Below the pieces are notes generated by a model, which was not told the origin of the DNA, did not search any database, and worked only from the letters and a program-made list of their open reading frames with translations. DNA of 64,000 nucleotides from Alphaproteobacteria bacterium (GTDB lineage Bacteria; Pseudomonadota; Alphaproteobacteria; Sphingomonadales; Sphingomonadaceae), in assembly GCA_030424845.1 (NCBI GenBank), contig JAUHWC010000002.1, forward strand, positions 1 through 64,000. Direction: 5' to 3'. Numbering within the stretch: position 1 is the first letter of the stretch; each line of letters starts with the position of its first letter. This document shows, piece by piece, positions 26,575-36,402 of this stretch. The translations under genes and the position numbers were made by a program.

Positions 26575-27621
26575 ATGGCTGCAGAGATACACAGGCTGGG
26601 TGACGAGCAGGCACCTGCAAAGGACGCGGACCAGGCCGCCAGCCCGGCGCAGACAGAAGCCCTGCCGCTGGCCAGCGGATCGGTCTATCTCGATGCCTAT
26701 CTGGCGCCGTTCCGGCGCTGGCTGGACAAGGACACGGTCACCGAGATCCTCGTCAACCGCCCGGGAGAGATCTGGGTGGAGGATGCCTCGCAGCCCGGAA
26801 TGCAGCGCATCGAAGTTGCCGAAGTGGACGACAAGCTGGTGCAGCGCCTGGCAGAACAGGTTGCCCGTGTCAGCCACCAGGGCATCAACCGCGAACATCC
26901 GCTGCTGGGTGCAACCTTGCCCGATGGCGGGCGCATCCAGCTTTGCGGCCCGCCTGCCACGCGCAAGCACTGGGCCATGGCGATCCGCCGCCACCGCCGG
27001 CTGGACCTGCCGCTGGATGCCTATGATGCAGGACCGCTGGCACCTCCGTCCGAACCGGAGATGCCTGATCCGGTCACGCAACCGATCGATTTCCTGCGCG
27101 CCGCGATCAGGGCCCGCAAGACCGTGCTCGTTTCCGGCGGCACCAGCACCGGCAAGACCACCTTCCTCAATGCCATGCTGGGCGAGATCCCGCGCGAGGA
27201 GCGCGTGGTGCTGGTGGAGGACACGCCCGAACTCAAGCTGCCCGGCGCCAACGGCGTGGGACTTGTCGCGGTGAAGGGCGAGCTTGGCGAAGCGAAGGTC
27301 ACCGCCAACGAGTTGCTGCAATCGGCGCTGCGCCTGCGGCCAGACCGGATCGTGCTGGGCGAATTGCGGGGTGCGGAAAGCGTATCCTTCCTGCGCGCCA
27401 TCAACACCGGCCACCCCGGCAGCTTCTCCACCATCCACGCGAATTCCCTTCGCGGCGCACTCGAACAACTGAGCCTGATGGTGATGCAGACGGGCATCGG
27501 CCTGACCCGCAGCGATACCATTGCCTATGCTGCCAGCGTGATCGACGTGATCGTGCAGCTGGACCGCAACGAAGGCAGGCGAGGCATTTCCGCCATCGCC
27601 CGGGCCAAGGACCTGATCTGA
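26575..27621 (+). CDS. virB11: VirB11 family ATPase
   Basis: VSGGTSTGKTTFLNAMLGEIPREERVVLVEDTPEL...LRPDRIVLGELRGAESVSFLRAINTGHPGSFSTIHAN. Confidence 0.95.
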   Translation: MAAEIHRLGDEQAPAKDADQAASPAQTEALPLASGSVYLDAYLAPFRRWLDKDTVTEILVNRPGEIWVEDASQPGMQRIEVAEVDDKLVQRLAEQVARVSHQGINREHPLLGATLPDGGRIQLCGPPATRKHWAMAIRRHRRLDLPLDAYDAGPLAPPSEPEMPDPVTQPIDFLRAAIRARKTVLVSGGTSTGKTTFLNAMLGEIPREERVVLVEDTPELKLPGANGVGLVAVKGELGEAKVTANELLQSALRLRPDRIVLGELRGAESVSFLRAINTGHPGSFSTIHANSLRGALEQLSLMVMQTGIGLTRSDTIAYAASVIDVIVQLDRNEGRRGISAIARAKDLI

Positions 27622-27736
27622 GCCTTTAGCGCGCCGGCGTGTGACACATCCGCGATTGCCCTTGCGCAGGGTCAGTGAAATCTCCACATTTCACATGCAC
27701 ATTGACAGCCACGCAGCAGGAAACCGACCACAGGCG

Positions 27737-29884
27737 ATGGATACCGCCACAAGCACCGACGCGCCCGATCGCACCAGCCCGGAGAGCCGTTACTTCAACC
27801 GCGAGTTGAGCTGGCTTTCCTTCAACGAGCGGGTCCTGGCCGAGGCGCGCAACCCGGCCTATCCGCTGCTGGAACGGCTGCGTTTCCTGTCCATCAGCGG
27901 CAGCAACCTCGATGAATTCATGATGATCCGCGTGGCCGGGCTCGCCGGACAGGTCCGCTCTGGCGTCGGGCGCGTGTCGATCGATGGCAAGACGCCAAGC
28001 CAGCAACTGGCCGCCATCACGGCCAAGGTGCGCGAGCTGGAACAGAAGCAGCAGGCCGCCTTGACCGAATTGCGCCCGCTGCTCGCCGCGAAGGGCATCG
28101 ATATCAGGGGCGAGGACAGGATCACGCCCGAAATCGACGAATGGCTGCGCTCCTACTTCCTCGACCACATCATGCCGGTGATCACCCCGCAGGCGATCGA
28201 CCCGGCGCACCCCTTTCCCTTTGTGGCCAACGGCGGGATCGGCGCACTGTTCAACCTCGTGCGGGAAGAGGACGGCAGCCGCCTTGTGGAGATGGTGCTG
28301 ATCCCTTCTGCCTTGCCGCGCTTCATCCGCGTACCGGGCGAGGAGGCGACCTTTGTTGCCATCGAGCGGCTGATCTGCCGCTTTGCCCAACTCATGTTCC
28401 CCGGCTTCCGCATCGATGGTGACGGTGTGTTCCGCGTGCTGCGCGACAGCGATATCGAGGTGGAGGAAGAAGCCGAGGACCTCGTCCGCTATTTCCGCAG
28501 CGCGATCCAGCGTCGCCGGCGCGGCCAGGTCATCATGCTGGAGATCGACGAGAGCTTCGATCCCGCGGCCGAGGAATTGCTGCGTGACAAGCTGGGGCTG
28601 GAACAGGCCATCATCACCAAGACCGAGGGGATGATCGGCATTTCGGGACTGGCCGACGTGGTCAGCGAAGACAGACCGGAGCTGAAGTTCACCCCCTACA
28701 GCCCGCGCTATCCCGAACGCGTGATGGAGCATGACGGCGATGTCTTTGCCTCCATCCGAGAAAAGGACATCGTGATCCACCACCCTTACGAGAGCTTCGA
28801 AGTGGTGGTGGATTTCCTGCGCCAGGCAGCGGCCGATCCAGCTGTCGTGTCGATCAAGCAGGCGCTCTATCGCGCGGGGCAGCAATCACCGGTGATCAAT
28901 GCGCTGTGTGCAGCAGCCGAGGCCGGCAAATCGGTCACCGCCGTGGTCGAGCTGAAGGCCCGCTTCGACGAGGAGCAGAACCTCAAATGGGCGGCCGAGC
29001 TGGAACGTGCGGGCGTGCAGGTCATCTACGGCTTCATCGACTGGAAGACGCACGCCAAGATCTCGATGGTCGTGCGCGAGGAGGAAGGCGGCTACCGCAC
29101 CTACTGCCATTTCGGCACCGGCAATTATCACCCCGTCACCACCAAGATCTACACTGACCTCAGCTATTTCACGGCCAACCCGGCATTCGGGCGGGATGCC
29201 GCGCGGCTGTTCAATTTCATCACCGGCTATGTCGAGCCGCAGCAGACCGAACGGATCGCCATTTCCCCGCTCAACCTGCGCGAAACCCTTTACGAGTGCA
29301 TCGACCGGGAGATCGCCAACGCCCAGGCCGGAAAGCCTGCGGCGATCTGGGCCAAGGCCAATTCGGTCACCGAGAAGGGGATCATTGACCGACTCTACGA
29401 GGCGAGCCAGGCCGGCGTGAAGATCGTTCTGGTTGTGCGCGGCATCTGCTGCCTGCGCCCCGGTGTTCCCGGCCTGTCCGACAACATCGTGGTCAAGTCG
29501 ATCATCGGGCGCTTCCTCGAACACAGCCGCATCTGGGCCTTTGCCAATGGCGAGCCGCTGCCCAGCGACCAGGCAAAGGTCTTCATCTCCAGTGCCGATG
29601 CGATGAGCCGCAACCTCAACCGCCGGGTGGAAACGCTGGTCCCCATCACCAATGACACCGTGCATGACCAGGTGCTGGAACAGGTTCTGCTGGCCAACCT
29701 GCTGGATACCGAACAAAGCTGGCTGCTGGATGGGGAAACCGGGGAATATGAGCGGGTGGAGGATGACGGAGAGCCGTTCAACTGCCACGAGTATTTCATG
29801 ACGAATCCCTCGCTCTCCGGTCGTGGCGGCGCATTGAAGGACAGCCGTGTCCCGCGCCTGACGCTGCGCAAGGGCGGGGTCTGA
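27737..29884 (+). CDS. ppk1: polyphosphate kinase 1
   Basis: RYFNRELSWLSFNERVLAEA...SGSNLDEFMMIRVAGL...DIVIHHPYESFEVVVDFLRQAAADPAVVSIKQALYR; track ORF from 27641. Confidence 0.97.
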   Translation: MDTATSTDAPDRTSPESRYFNRELSWLSFNERVLAEARNPAYPLLERLRFLSISGSNLDEFMMIRVAGLAGQVRSGVGRVSIDGKTPSQQLAAITAKVRELEQKQQAALTELRPLLAAKGIDIRGEDRITPEIDEWLRSYFLDHIMPVITPQAIDPAHPFPFVANGGIGALFNLVREEDGSRLVEMVLIPSALPRFIRVPGEEATFVAIERLICRFAQLMFPGFRIDGDGVFRVLRDSDIEVEEEAEDLVRYFRSAIQRRRRGQVIMLEIDESFDPAAEELLRDKLGLEQAIITKTEGMIGISGLADVVSEDRPELKFTPYSPRYPERVMEHDGDVFASIREKDIVIHHPYESFEVVVDFLRQAAADPAVVSIKQALYRAGQQSPVINALCAAAEAGKSVTAVVELKARFDEEQNLKWAAELERAGVQVIYGFIDWKTHAKISMVVREEEGGYRTYCHFGTGNYHPVTTKIYTDLSYFTANPAFGRDAARLFNFITGYVEPQQTERIAISPLNLRETLYECIDREIANAQAGKPAAIWAKANSVTEKGIIDRLYEASQAGVKIVLVVRGICCLRPGVPGLSDNIVVKSIIGRFLEHSRIWAFANGEPLPSDQAKVFISSADAMSRNLNRRVETLVPITNDTVHDQVLEQVLLANLLDTEQSWLLDGETGEYERVEDDGEPFNCHEYFMTNPSLSGRGGALKDSRVPRLTLRKGGV

Positions 29885-29897
29885 GAAGGATCGGCGG

Positions 29898-31403
29898 GTG
29901 ACGCGCAAGGGGCCGCGGCGCAATGGGACCATACAGCCCGACAGGGCAGACCGCGCCGTCATCGATATCGGATCCAACACGGTCCGCCTGGTCGTCTATT
30001 CCGGTTCCCGGCGCACGCCCTCCGTCTGGCTGAACGAAAAGGTCACTGCCAAGCTTGGGCGCGACCTGGCTGAAACGGGCAGGCTGCCGGACAAGTCGAT
30101 GGCCCTCGCGTTGAGCGGGCTGGCGCGCTTCGCTGCAATCCTTCGTGACCTCGAGATCGGCGATGTCCAATGCGTGGCAACCGCTGCCGTGCGCGATGCG
30201 AAGAACGGACCCGAATTCCTCGATGAAGTGCGGGCGCTGGGCCTCGAACCGCGCCTGCTTTCGGGCGAGGAGGAAGCCAATATCTCCGCCATGGGCGTGA
30301 TCGGCGCCTTCCCCGGCGCGCGCGGCGTGGTGGCAGACCTTGGCGGTGGCAGCCTTGAACTGGTGGCGATTGCCGACGGCACCTGTCACGACGGGACCAG
30401 CACGCCGTTGGGAACCTTGCGCCTGCCGGCCCTTCGCGAGGCAGGCGAGCGCGCCTTCCGCAAGGCCATCAACAAGGAACTGAAGGCCGCCGGATGGGCG
30501 AAGGACCATGACGGCCCGCTTTACCTCGTCGGCGGAACATGGCGTGCCTTTGCCGCCTATGCGATGCATCGCGCGAAGTATCCGCTGACCGATCCGCACG
30601 CTTTCAAGATGTCCAATGCCGAGGCGGAGAAGGTGGCCAAGAAGCTGTCCCGGATGCAGCCGTCGCAGCTCGAATCGATCGGCGGCATCTCGTCTTCGCG
30701 AGCGCCAGGCCTGCCCGATGCGGCAGCCATGCTGCGCGTGATCATCTCCACCCTCAAGCCGGATGGCCTTGTCGTCTCCAGCTGGGGCCTTCGCGAAGGG
30801 CTGTTGTTCGAACGGCTGGAACCGGCCGCACGCGAACAGGATCCGCTGCTCGCCGCGGTGACCCATTTCACCGCACCTCGTGGTGCTTCGCTGAGCCATG
30901 CCACGATGATCGCCGGCTGGACCAGCGGTGTCGTGGCTCCCAACGGGCGCGGCACCGAAAGGCTGCGGCTGGCGGCCATCATGCTCGCCCTCGCGCAGGT
31001 CCGGCTGGAACCGAACATGCGCCTCAAGCACAGTTTCGACTGGGCGATGGACAAGCGCTGGCTGGGGCTGGACCACCGTGGCCGAGCGCTGATCGGTGCT
31101 GCCCTACGCGGTGCCTGCAGCAAGCCCGAAGCCACGCCCGAATTGCTGCAACTGGCCAGCGAGCAGGACCTGCGCGAGGCAGCGGGCTGGGGCCTTGCCT
31201 TCCGGTTGTGTCGCCGCATCGGGGCCGGCTCCCGCGCTTCGATGCTGACCAGCCGCCTCTCGCGAGAGGACGGCAAGCTGGTGCTGTGGCTTGATGAAAG
31301 CCGCGCGCAGCTCGCATCAGAACACGTGACGGCTGACCTCGCCGCACTTGCCGATTGGCTGGGCTGCGAGCCCGACCTGCGCATTGGCGGGGATGGCCGC
31401 TGA
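29898..31403 (+). CDS. ppx: Ppx/GppA exopolyphosphatase family protein
   Basis: AVIDIGSNTVRLVVYSG...CVATAAVRDAKNGPEFLDEVRALGLEPRLLSGEEEANISAMGVI...VVADLGGGSLELVAI. Confidence 0.95.
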   Translation: MTRKGPRRNGTIQPDRADRAVIDIGSNTVRLVVYSGSRRTPSVWLNEKVTAKLGRDLAETGRLPDKSMALALSGLARFAAILRDLEIGDVQCVATAAVRDAKNGPEFLDEVRALGLEPRLLSGEEEANISAMGVIGAFPGARGVVADLGGGSLELVAIADGTCHDGTSTPLGTLRLPALREAGERAFRKAINKELKAAGWAKDHDGPLYLVGGTWRAFAAYAMHRAKYPLTDPHAFKMSNAEAEKVAKKLSRMQPSQLESIGGISSSRAPGLPDAAAMLRVIISTLKPDGLVVSSWGLREGLLFERLEPAAREQDPLLAAVTHFTAPRGASLSHATMIAGWTSGVVAPNGRGTERLRLAAIMLALAQVRLEPNMRLKHSFDWAMDKRWLGLDHRGRALIGAALRGACSKPEATPELLQLASEQDLREAAGWGLAFRLCRRIGAGSRASMLTSRLSREDGKLVLWLDESRAQLASEHVTADLAALADWLGCEPDLRIGGDGR

Positions 31404-31426
31404 GGCACACCGGGCACCGCGTCCTG

Positions 31427-31445
31427 TTTGACATTTTTGTGACAA
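31427..31445 (-). promoter_or_regulatory. PHO-box-like site (minus strand TTGTCACAAAAATGTCAAA)
   Basis: 15/19 by eye to the PHO-box consensus; plus strand also reads TTGACA (possible -35). Confidence 0.35.
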
Positions 31446-31516
31446 TCCCGCGCCATGCTTGCAGTGCGCAGCGGATTTGCTTTGCTGCCACCGGCAATAC
31501 GAGAAAGTGACAATTC

Positions 31517-31762
31517 ATGGCTGACAGCAGCAAGGGCAAGGAAACGGCAGCGACAGACCAGGATGCGCTGTCGACCAGCGACCTCGCAAAGGGAGTGCTG
31601 GCCCGCGATTTCCGCCCGCGCGCAGCTTCCGTCAGGCGGCTGGCGGAAGCCGTGCTGGCCGCCGAACGGGCCGCCCGGAAGAAGAAAAAGAAGAAGTCCG
31701 GCAAGAAACGTCGGCTGGCCAGGATCCCCGGCCAGAAAGGCAAGAAACCGGGCAAGGCCTGA
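31517..31762 (+). CDS. small lysine-rich protein adjacent to ppx
   Basis: 81 aa; C-term RAARKKKKKKSGKKRRLARIPGQKGKKPGKA. Confidence 0.65.
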   Translation: MADSSKGKETAATDQDALSTSDLAKGVLARDFRPRAASVRRLAEAVLAAERAARKKKKKKSGKKRRLARIPGQKGKKPGKA

Positions 31763-31783
31763 TCGCCCGCCCGGAGCTTGCCG

Positions 31784-32338
31784 TCAGAACGGGTCCTTCG
31801 TCTGCTCGTCGAACGGGCGGGTGTCGGCAGGCGGCACCTTGTAGGGCGGGCGCTGCGGCAACGTGCGCTCGCCTTTCCACGGCACCTGGTCGACATCGGT
31901 CCAGGCATTCACATGCAGCCGGAAGAACTTCCAGCGCCCGTCTTCCTTGATAAGCCTGTCATCGCGCGTGCCGATGCCGAAGACGAAATTGGTCCGGTAA
32001 TCGGCGTTCCACTGGATGATCTGGAAGAAACAGCGCACCCGCGCGCCTTCCTCCATCGGGTCCATGATGAAATGGTTCATGATGTGCTGGCGACCGTACC
32101 ACCAGTGCTGGCGATCATACCAAAGGCTGCGCAGGTTCTCCCGAATGGCATCGTGGCCGCGCACCTTGCCTTGCCACAGGTGGTCGAACTCCGCATCGCG
32201 CGCGAAGGTGGCAATGGCCTGTTCCTCGTCGGCAAGGTCGATCCCCCAGGCATAGCGGGCATAGAGTTCCTCGATCTCGCCGCGATCGTCAGCCGGCATC
32301 ACCGCAGGCACGCCATCCGGCCAGCAAGCTTCGCTCAT
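31784..32338 (-). CDS. NTF2/SnoaL-like family protein
   Basis: EIEELYARYAWGIDLADEEQAIATFARDAEFDHLWQGKVRGHDAIRENL. Confidence 0.85.
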   Translation of the reverse strand: MSEACWPDGVPAVMPADDRGEIEELYARYAWGIDLADEEQAIATFARDAEFDHLWQGKVRGHDAIRENLRSLWYDRQHWWYGRQHIMNHFIMDPMEEGARVRCFFQIIQWNADYRTNFVFGIGTRDDRLIKEDGRWKFFRLHVNAWTDVDQVPWKGERTLPQRPPYKVPPADTRPFDEQTKDPF

Positions 32339-32419
32339 TTCCCTTGTCTCCCGTCAAATGCGCGCTTGATTTGCGCCGCTAATATCCGTTGAAGTGACCC
32401 TATCAAAAGGGAGAGAGCA

Positions 32420-33829
32420 ATGCCGGAAGTATTTCAACCCTTCGACAGTTTCGGCCTGCAGAAGCGCATGCCGATGCGGTTCGAGGCCGATGTCTTCGAA
32501 TGCGAGGTCGAGGGTGAAATTCCCGATGCACTGCGCAATGGCGCCTATTTCCGCACCGGAGGTGACCGGCTGTATCCGACGATGGAGAACGACATCATCC
32601 TCAACGGGGATGGCATGTTCTCTGCCTTCCATTTCGAGGACGGTCACGTTTCCTATCGCAGCCGCTACGTGAAGACGGAAAGGCTCAAGGCGGAGATGGA
32701 CGCGCGCCGCCGCCTGTATGGCAAGTATCGCAACAAATACACCGACGACGAGAGCGTCTCCAACCTGCCCAACCGCGACAATACCGGCAACACCTATGCC
32801 TTCGCCCATCATGGCGAGCTTTATGCCCTGCGCGAGGATTCGCGCCCCTATCGGCTCGATCCCGAAACACTGGAAACGCTGGGCGTGGGCGATTTCGGGG
32901 ACCTGAAGTCCACCGCGCTCACGGCGCACCCCAAGATCGACCCGGTCACCGGCGAATGGTGGAGCTATGCCGTCTTTGCCGGCGGGGAACCGACCACCGA
33001 TGCCAGCCTGCACGTGTTCGACATGGACGGGAAGCTGGTGCGCGAACAATGGTTCCACACCCCCTATCCCGGCCTCAGCCACGACTGGGGGATCACCCGC
33101 GAACACATCGTGTTGCCGATCATGCCGCTGACAGCAGACGAGGCGCGGCTGCGCGCCGGCGGCGACTACTACGAATATGACCCGGACCTGCCGAGCAAGT
33201 GGGGCGTGATGCCGCGCGATGGCGGTCCGGCAACCGACATGCGCTGGTTCGATATTCCCGGCATCGTGATGGGCCACGTGATGAACGCCTATACCGATGG
33301 CGACAAGGTGATCATCGATACGCCCTGTTCCCCCGGCAATTGCTTCAGCTTCTTCAAGGACAAGCACGGCAACCAGCCCACCCCGCCCGAAACCGTAACG
33401 CAGATCACCCGCATCACCTTCGACCTGTCGAAGCCCGATGCCGAGGCTGTTTCGCTGGCACCGTTGAACGGCGCCTTGGGGGACATGCCCAAGATCGATG
33501 ATCGCTATGCCATGCAGAAATACCGTGTCGGCTATTTCGCGCTGCGCGATTTTCCGCAGATGGGCATCGGCCAGATCGACTGGGAAACCGGCGAGCTGAA
33601 AGTCCACGAACTGGAAGGCGCTGCCAGCCAGGAACCGGTCTTCGTGCCGCGCACCGCCGATAGCCCGGAAGGCGATGGCTACATCCTCGTCGCGGTGGAC
33701 CGGATGGCGGAAAAGCGCATGGACCTTCTGATCCTCGACGGGAACGATGTTTCGCGCCCGCCGCTCGCAACAATCAAACTGCCCTTTGCCCAGCCGATGT
33801 GTTTCCACGGCTGCTGGGTGCCGGCTTAA
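32420..33829 (+). CDS. carotenoid/lignostilbene oxygenase family protein (copy 1)
   Basis: Four His motifs: TAHPKIDPVTGE, SHDWGITREHIV, GHVMNAYTDGD, FHGCWV; YRSRYVKTERL, YGKYRNKYTDD. Confidence 0.93.
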   Translation: MPEVFQPFDSFGLQKRMPMRFEADVFECEVEGEIPDALRNGAYFRTGGDRLYPTMENDIILNGDGMFSAFHFEDGHVSYRSRYVKTERLKAEMDARRRLYGKYRNKYTDDESVSNLPNRDNTGNTYAFAHHGELYALREDSRPYRLDPETLETLGVGDFGDLKSTALTAHPKIDPVTGEWWSYAVFAGGEPTTDASLHVFDMDGKLVREQWFHTPYPGLSHDWGITREHIVLPIMPLTADEARLRAGGDYYEYDPDLPSKWGVMPRDGGPATDMRWFDIPGIVMGHVMNAYTDGDKVIIDTPCSPGNCFSFFKDKHGNQPTPPETVTQITRITFDLSKPDAEAVSLAPLNGALGDMPKIDDRYAMQKYRVGYFALRDFPQMGIGQIDWETGELKVHELEGAASQEPVFVPRTADSPEGDGYILVAVDRMAEKRMDLLILDGNDVSRPPLATIKLPFAQPMCFHGCWVPA

Positions 33830-33841
33830 GGAGAAAGAACA

Positions 33842-34165
33842 ATGGCCGATCTTGCCAAGGCGAAACAGCTGCTGGAATCCCAGCTTGCCGAATTGAAGGC
33901 GCGGCTCGAACATATCGAGGCAGACCTTGCCGAACCGATGGACTCCGATAGCGGCGAACGCGCCGTGCAGATGGAGGATGACGAGAGCCTGGAAGGCCAG
34001 GCCGCCGTGATTGAGAGCCGTATCACTGCCACCCAGCGGGCGCTGCTGCGCGTCGAGAACGGCAGCTATGGCGAATGCATGCAATGCGGCAAGGACATTC
34101 CCCAGGGCAGGCTCGATGCCCGGCCCGAAAGCGTGCTGTGCGTGACATGCAAGGCTGCCGGCTGA
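33842..34165 (+). CDS. TraR/DksA family zinc finger protein
   Basis: RVENGSYGECMQCGKDIPQGRLDARPESVLCVTCKAA. Confidence 0.9.
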   Translation: MADLAKAKQLLESQLAELKARLEHIEADLAEPMDSDSGERAVQMEDDESLEGQAAVIESRITATQRALLRVENGSYGECMQCGKDIPQGRLDARPESVLCVTCKAAG

Positions 34166-34255
34166 CACATACATTGCATGCCGGCTGGAACAGCTAGCCG
34201 CCTGTAGGAAAGCGAAAACCCGCGGGGCGGACTTGGCCTTGTGCCGATCCGCCCC

Positions 34256-35119
34256 TCAGCCCGTGACCCGCCCCACGAAGCCGGCGATCATGCGCTCGGT
34301 TTCGACAATATCGCTGCCGATACACAGTGCCGGGGTGAGGTGGTTGTGGCCGCTGAGATAGTGCATCTCGGGCAAGCGCCCCCTGGTTTCAGTCCACTGC
34401 GCCACCACTTGCGCGGCCTGCCTGTGGAAGTCGTCCGGATCGAATTCGGCAACCGAGAACTGGATCGGCACCTCGCTGGCCAGCAAGCCCGCCATGCAGC
34501 TGGCAGGCCCCCATCCGCGACGGTCCTCGCCATAATAGGCTTCGGCAAAGGAATTGGGTTCGCAGGTGGTGGTGTCATAGATGCCGCTCATCAGCACGGC
34601 CCCGGCAAGGCCGGCCGCATGATCGCGGCGATGGGCCAGGTAGCCAGCGAGATGGGTCGCACCGGCGGATTGGCCTGACATCACGATCCGGTCCGGATCG
34701 CCACCGTATCCGGCGATGTTGTCACGCAGCCACTGCACGGCCGCCTGCATGTCATCCGGCCCTGAAGGGAAGCGGTTGGCAGGGGCCAGGCGATAGGTCA
34801 GCGTCACGCCCACCCAGCCCTGGCGTGCGGCAAAGTCCCCCATGTTGGAATAGAAGGGGCTGCCTTCGTTGTGCTTGTCCCCCATCACGAAACCGCCGCC
34901 GTGCACATAGATGAATACGGGTGCGCCTTCCGGATTGCCTTGCGTGAAGATGTCCAGCCGGTTGCGCTCATCCGGGCCATAGGAAATGTCGCGCACCACC
35001 GCGGTATCCGGCGACATTCCATTGTTGATTCCGGCCATCAGCTGCTGCGTGCCGCCCAGAATGTCCGGTGTCAGGTCATTGCCCAGCGCAGCCAGTTTTT
35101 CGCGAAGTGCGGGGGTCAT
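34256..35119 (-). CDS. alpha/beta hydrolase (HSL/esterase-like)
   Basis: [20 protein letters not shown]...[20 protein letters not shown]. Confidence 0.9.
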   Translation of the reverse strand: MTPALREKLAALGNDLTPDILGGTQQLMAGINNGMSPDTAVVRDISYGPDERNRLDIFTQGNPEGAPVFIYVHGGGFVMGDKHNEGSPFYSNMGDFAARQGWVGVTLTYRLAPANRFPSGPDDMQAAVQWLRDNIAGYGGDPDRIVMSGQSAGATHLAGYLAHRRDHAAGLAGAVLMSGIYDTTTCEPNSFAEAYYGEDRRGWGPASCMAGLLASEVPIQFSVAEFDPDDFHRQAAQVVAQWTETRGRLPEMHYLSGHNHLTPALCIGSDIVETERMIAGFVGRVTG

Positions 35120-36231
35120 GCGTTTTCTCCCATCAGCAATACGGGTTTGATCGCCTTTCCCGAATGCGCATCGGCAAAGGCGCGTTCGATTTCGGCAAAG
35201 GGGTAGAAGCTCAGCATACGGTCAAACGGCAGCTTTCCCTGCCGCCAGTATTCCGCGAGTTGCGGCAGGAAGGTCTGCGGGTTGGCATCGCCGCCAAGGA
35301 TGCCGCGCAACTGCCTGCCACCGGCCAGCATCGCGAACATCTGTGGCGCCCATGGCCCGTCCTTGCCCGGCAGGGGAGCCGCCACGAAACCGGCTGTGCC
35401 GTTCATCGCCAGGACGTCCAGCGCCAGCGTGTGCACCGATCCGGCATTGGTGGTGTTGAAGCTGAAATCCACGCCGCGCCCAGTCACGCCGCGGATCTTG
35501 GGGGCGATATCGTCCTCATCGCCCTTGATGCAGTCGGTCGCGCCGAATTCGCGGGCCATTTCGAGGCGCTGCTCGTCAAGGTCCACCGCCACGATCCGCT
35601 TCGCACCAACCAGTTTCGCCGCCATAACCGCTGACAGGCCCACGCCGCCGGTACCGAACACGGCGATGGTATCGCCAAAGCCCACTTTCAGCGCCTCGAT
35701 CACGCCGCCAGCGCCCGTCACCACGCCGCAGCCCAGCGGGCCGAGCTTTTCCAGCGGCAGGTCCTTCGCCATCTTCACCGCGGTGCGCACCGGCACGATC
35801 GAATGGCTGGCAAAACTCGACTGGCCGAAGAAGTGCGAATGCACCGCGTCGCCACTGGTCCCGCATAGGGCGGTGGAGCCATCCAGCCGCTTGCCGCCGA
35901 AGCACAATGGCATGGCGAGGTCGCAATAGGTGGGGCGGCCCGCCAGGCAACTGGGGCAGCGCCCGCAACTATTGCCGGACAGGATCACGTGGTCACCCAC
36001 CTCGAAACCGGTCACTCCCTCGCCGAGTTTTTCGACCACGCCTGCACCTTCATGGCCCAGCACGATCGGCTGCGGCGAATGGCGGCCCGGATGTTCGTGG
36101 AGGTCGGTGTGACAGATGCCGGTGGCGACAAGGCGGATGCGCATCTCGCCCGCGCGCGGCTCTTCCTGCTCCAGCTCGACAAGCTGCGGTGCGGGGCCGC
36201 CCTTCCCGCTCAAGGCTGCGGTGATTCTCAT
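35116..36231 (-). CDS. zinc-dependent alcohol dehydrogenase (aryl-alcohol dehydrogenase-like)
   Basis: [36 protein letters not shown]...[18 protein letters not shown]...[27 protein letters not shown]; track ORF to 36279. Confidence 0.92.
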   Translation of the reverse strand: MRITAALSGKGGPAPQLVELEQEEPRAGEMRIRLVATGICHTDLHEHPGRHSPQPIVLGHEGAGVVEKLGEGVTGFEVGDHVILSGNSCGRCPSCLAGRPTYCDLAMPLCFGGKRLDGSTALCGTSGDAVHSHFFGQSSFASHSIVPVRTAVKMAKDLPLEKLGPLGCGVVTGAGGVIEALKVGFGDTIAVFGTGGVGLSAVMAAKLVGAKRIVAVDLDEQRLEMAREFGATDCIKGDEDDIAPKIRGVTGRGVDFSFNTTNAGSVHTLALDVLAMNGTAGFVAAPLPGKDGPWAPQMFAMLAGGRQLRGILGGDANPQTFLPQLAEYWRQGKLPFDRMLSFYPFAEIERAFADAHSGKAIKPVLLMGENA

Positions 36232-36402
36232 GACAATTGCCCCTCGACTGGTCTCAGCTGCTGCACGCTTGGAACGCATGGAACAGGGTTATGAAGCGAA
36301 AATTCCCTAGCCGCGAAATGGCCGACCAGGCGGCAGACGGACAGGCAGGATCGCGGCATCATCATGCCCTCCGCATGCCGGAATCCGCCGTTGTAGGACA
36401 TA

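Noticed and set aside
19726-27621. T4SS as part of a conjugative ICE
   Set aside because: No relaxase, coupling protein or integrase adjacent; runs straight into ppk1/ppx, so more likely a chromosomal system.
32354-34174. 606-aa minus-strand ORF over the carotenoid oxygenase and DksA-like genes
   Set aside because: Antisense shadow spanning two well-supported genes.
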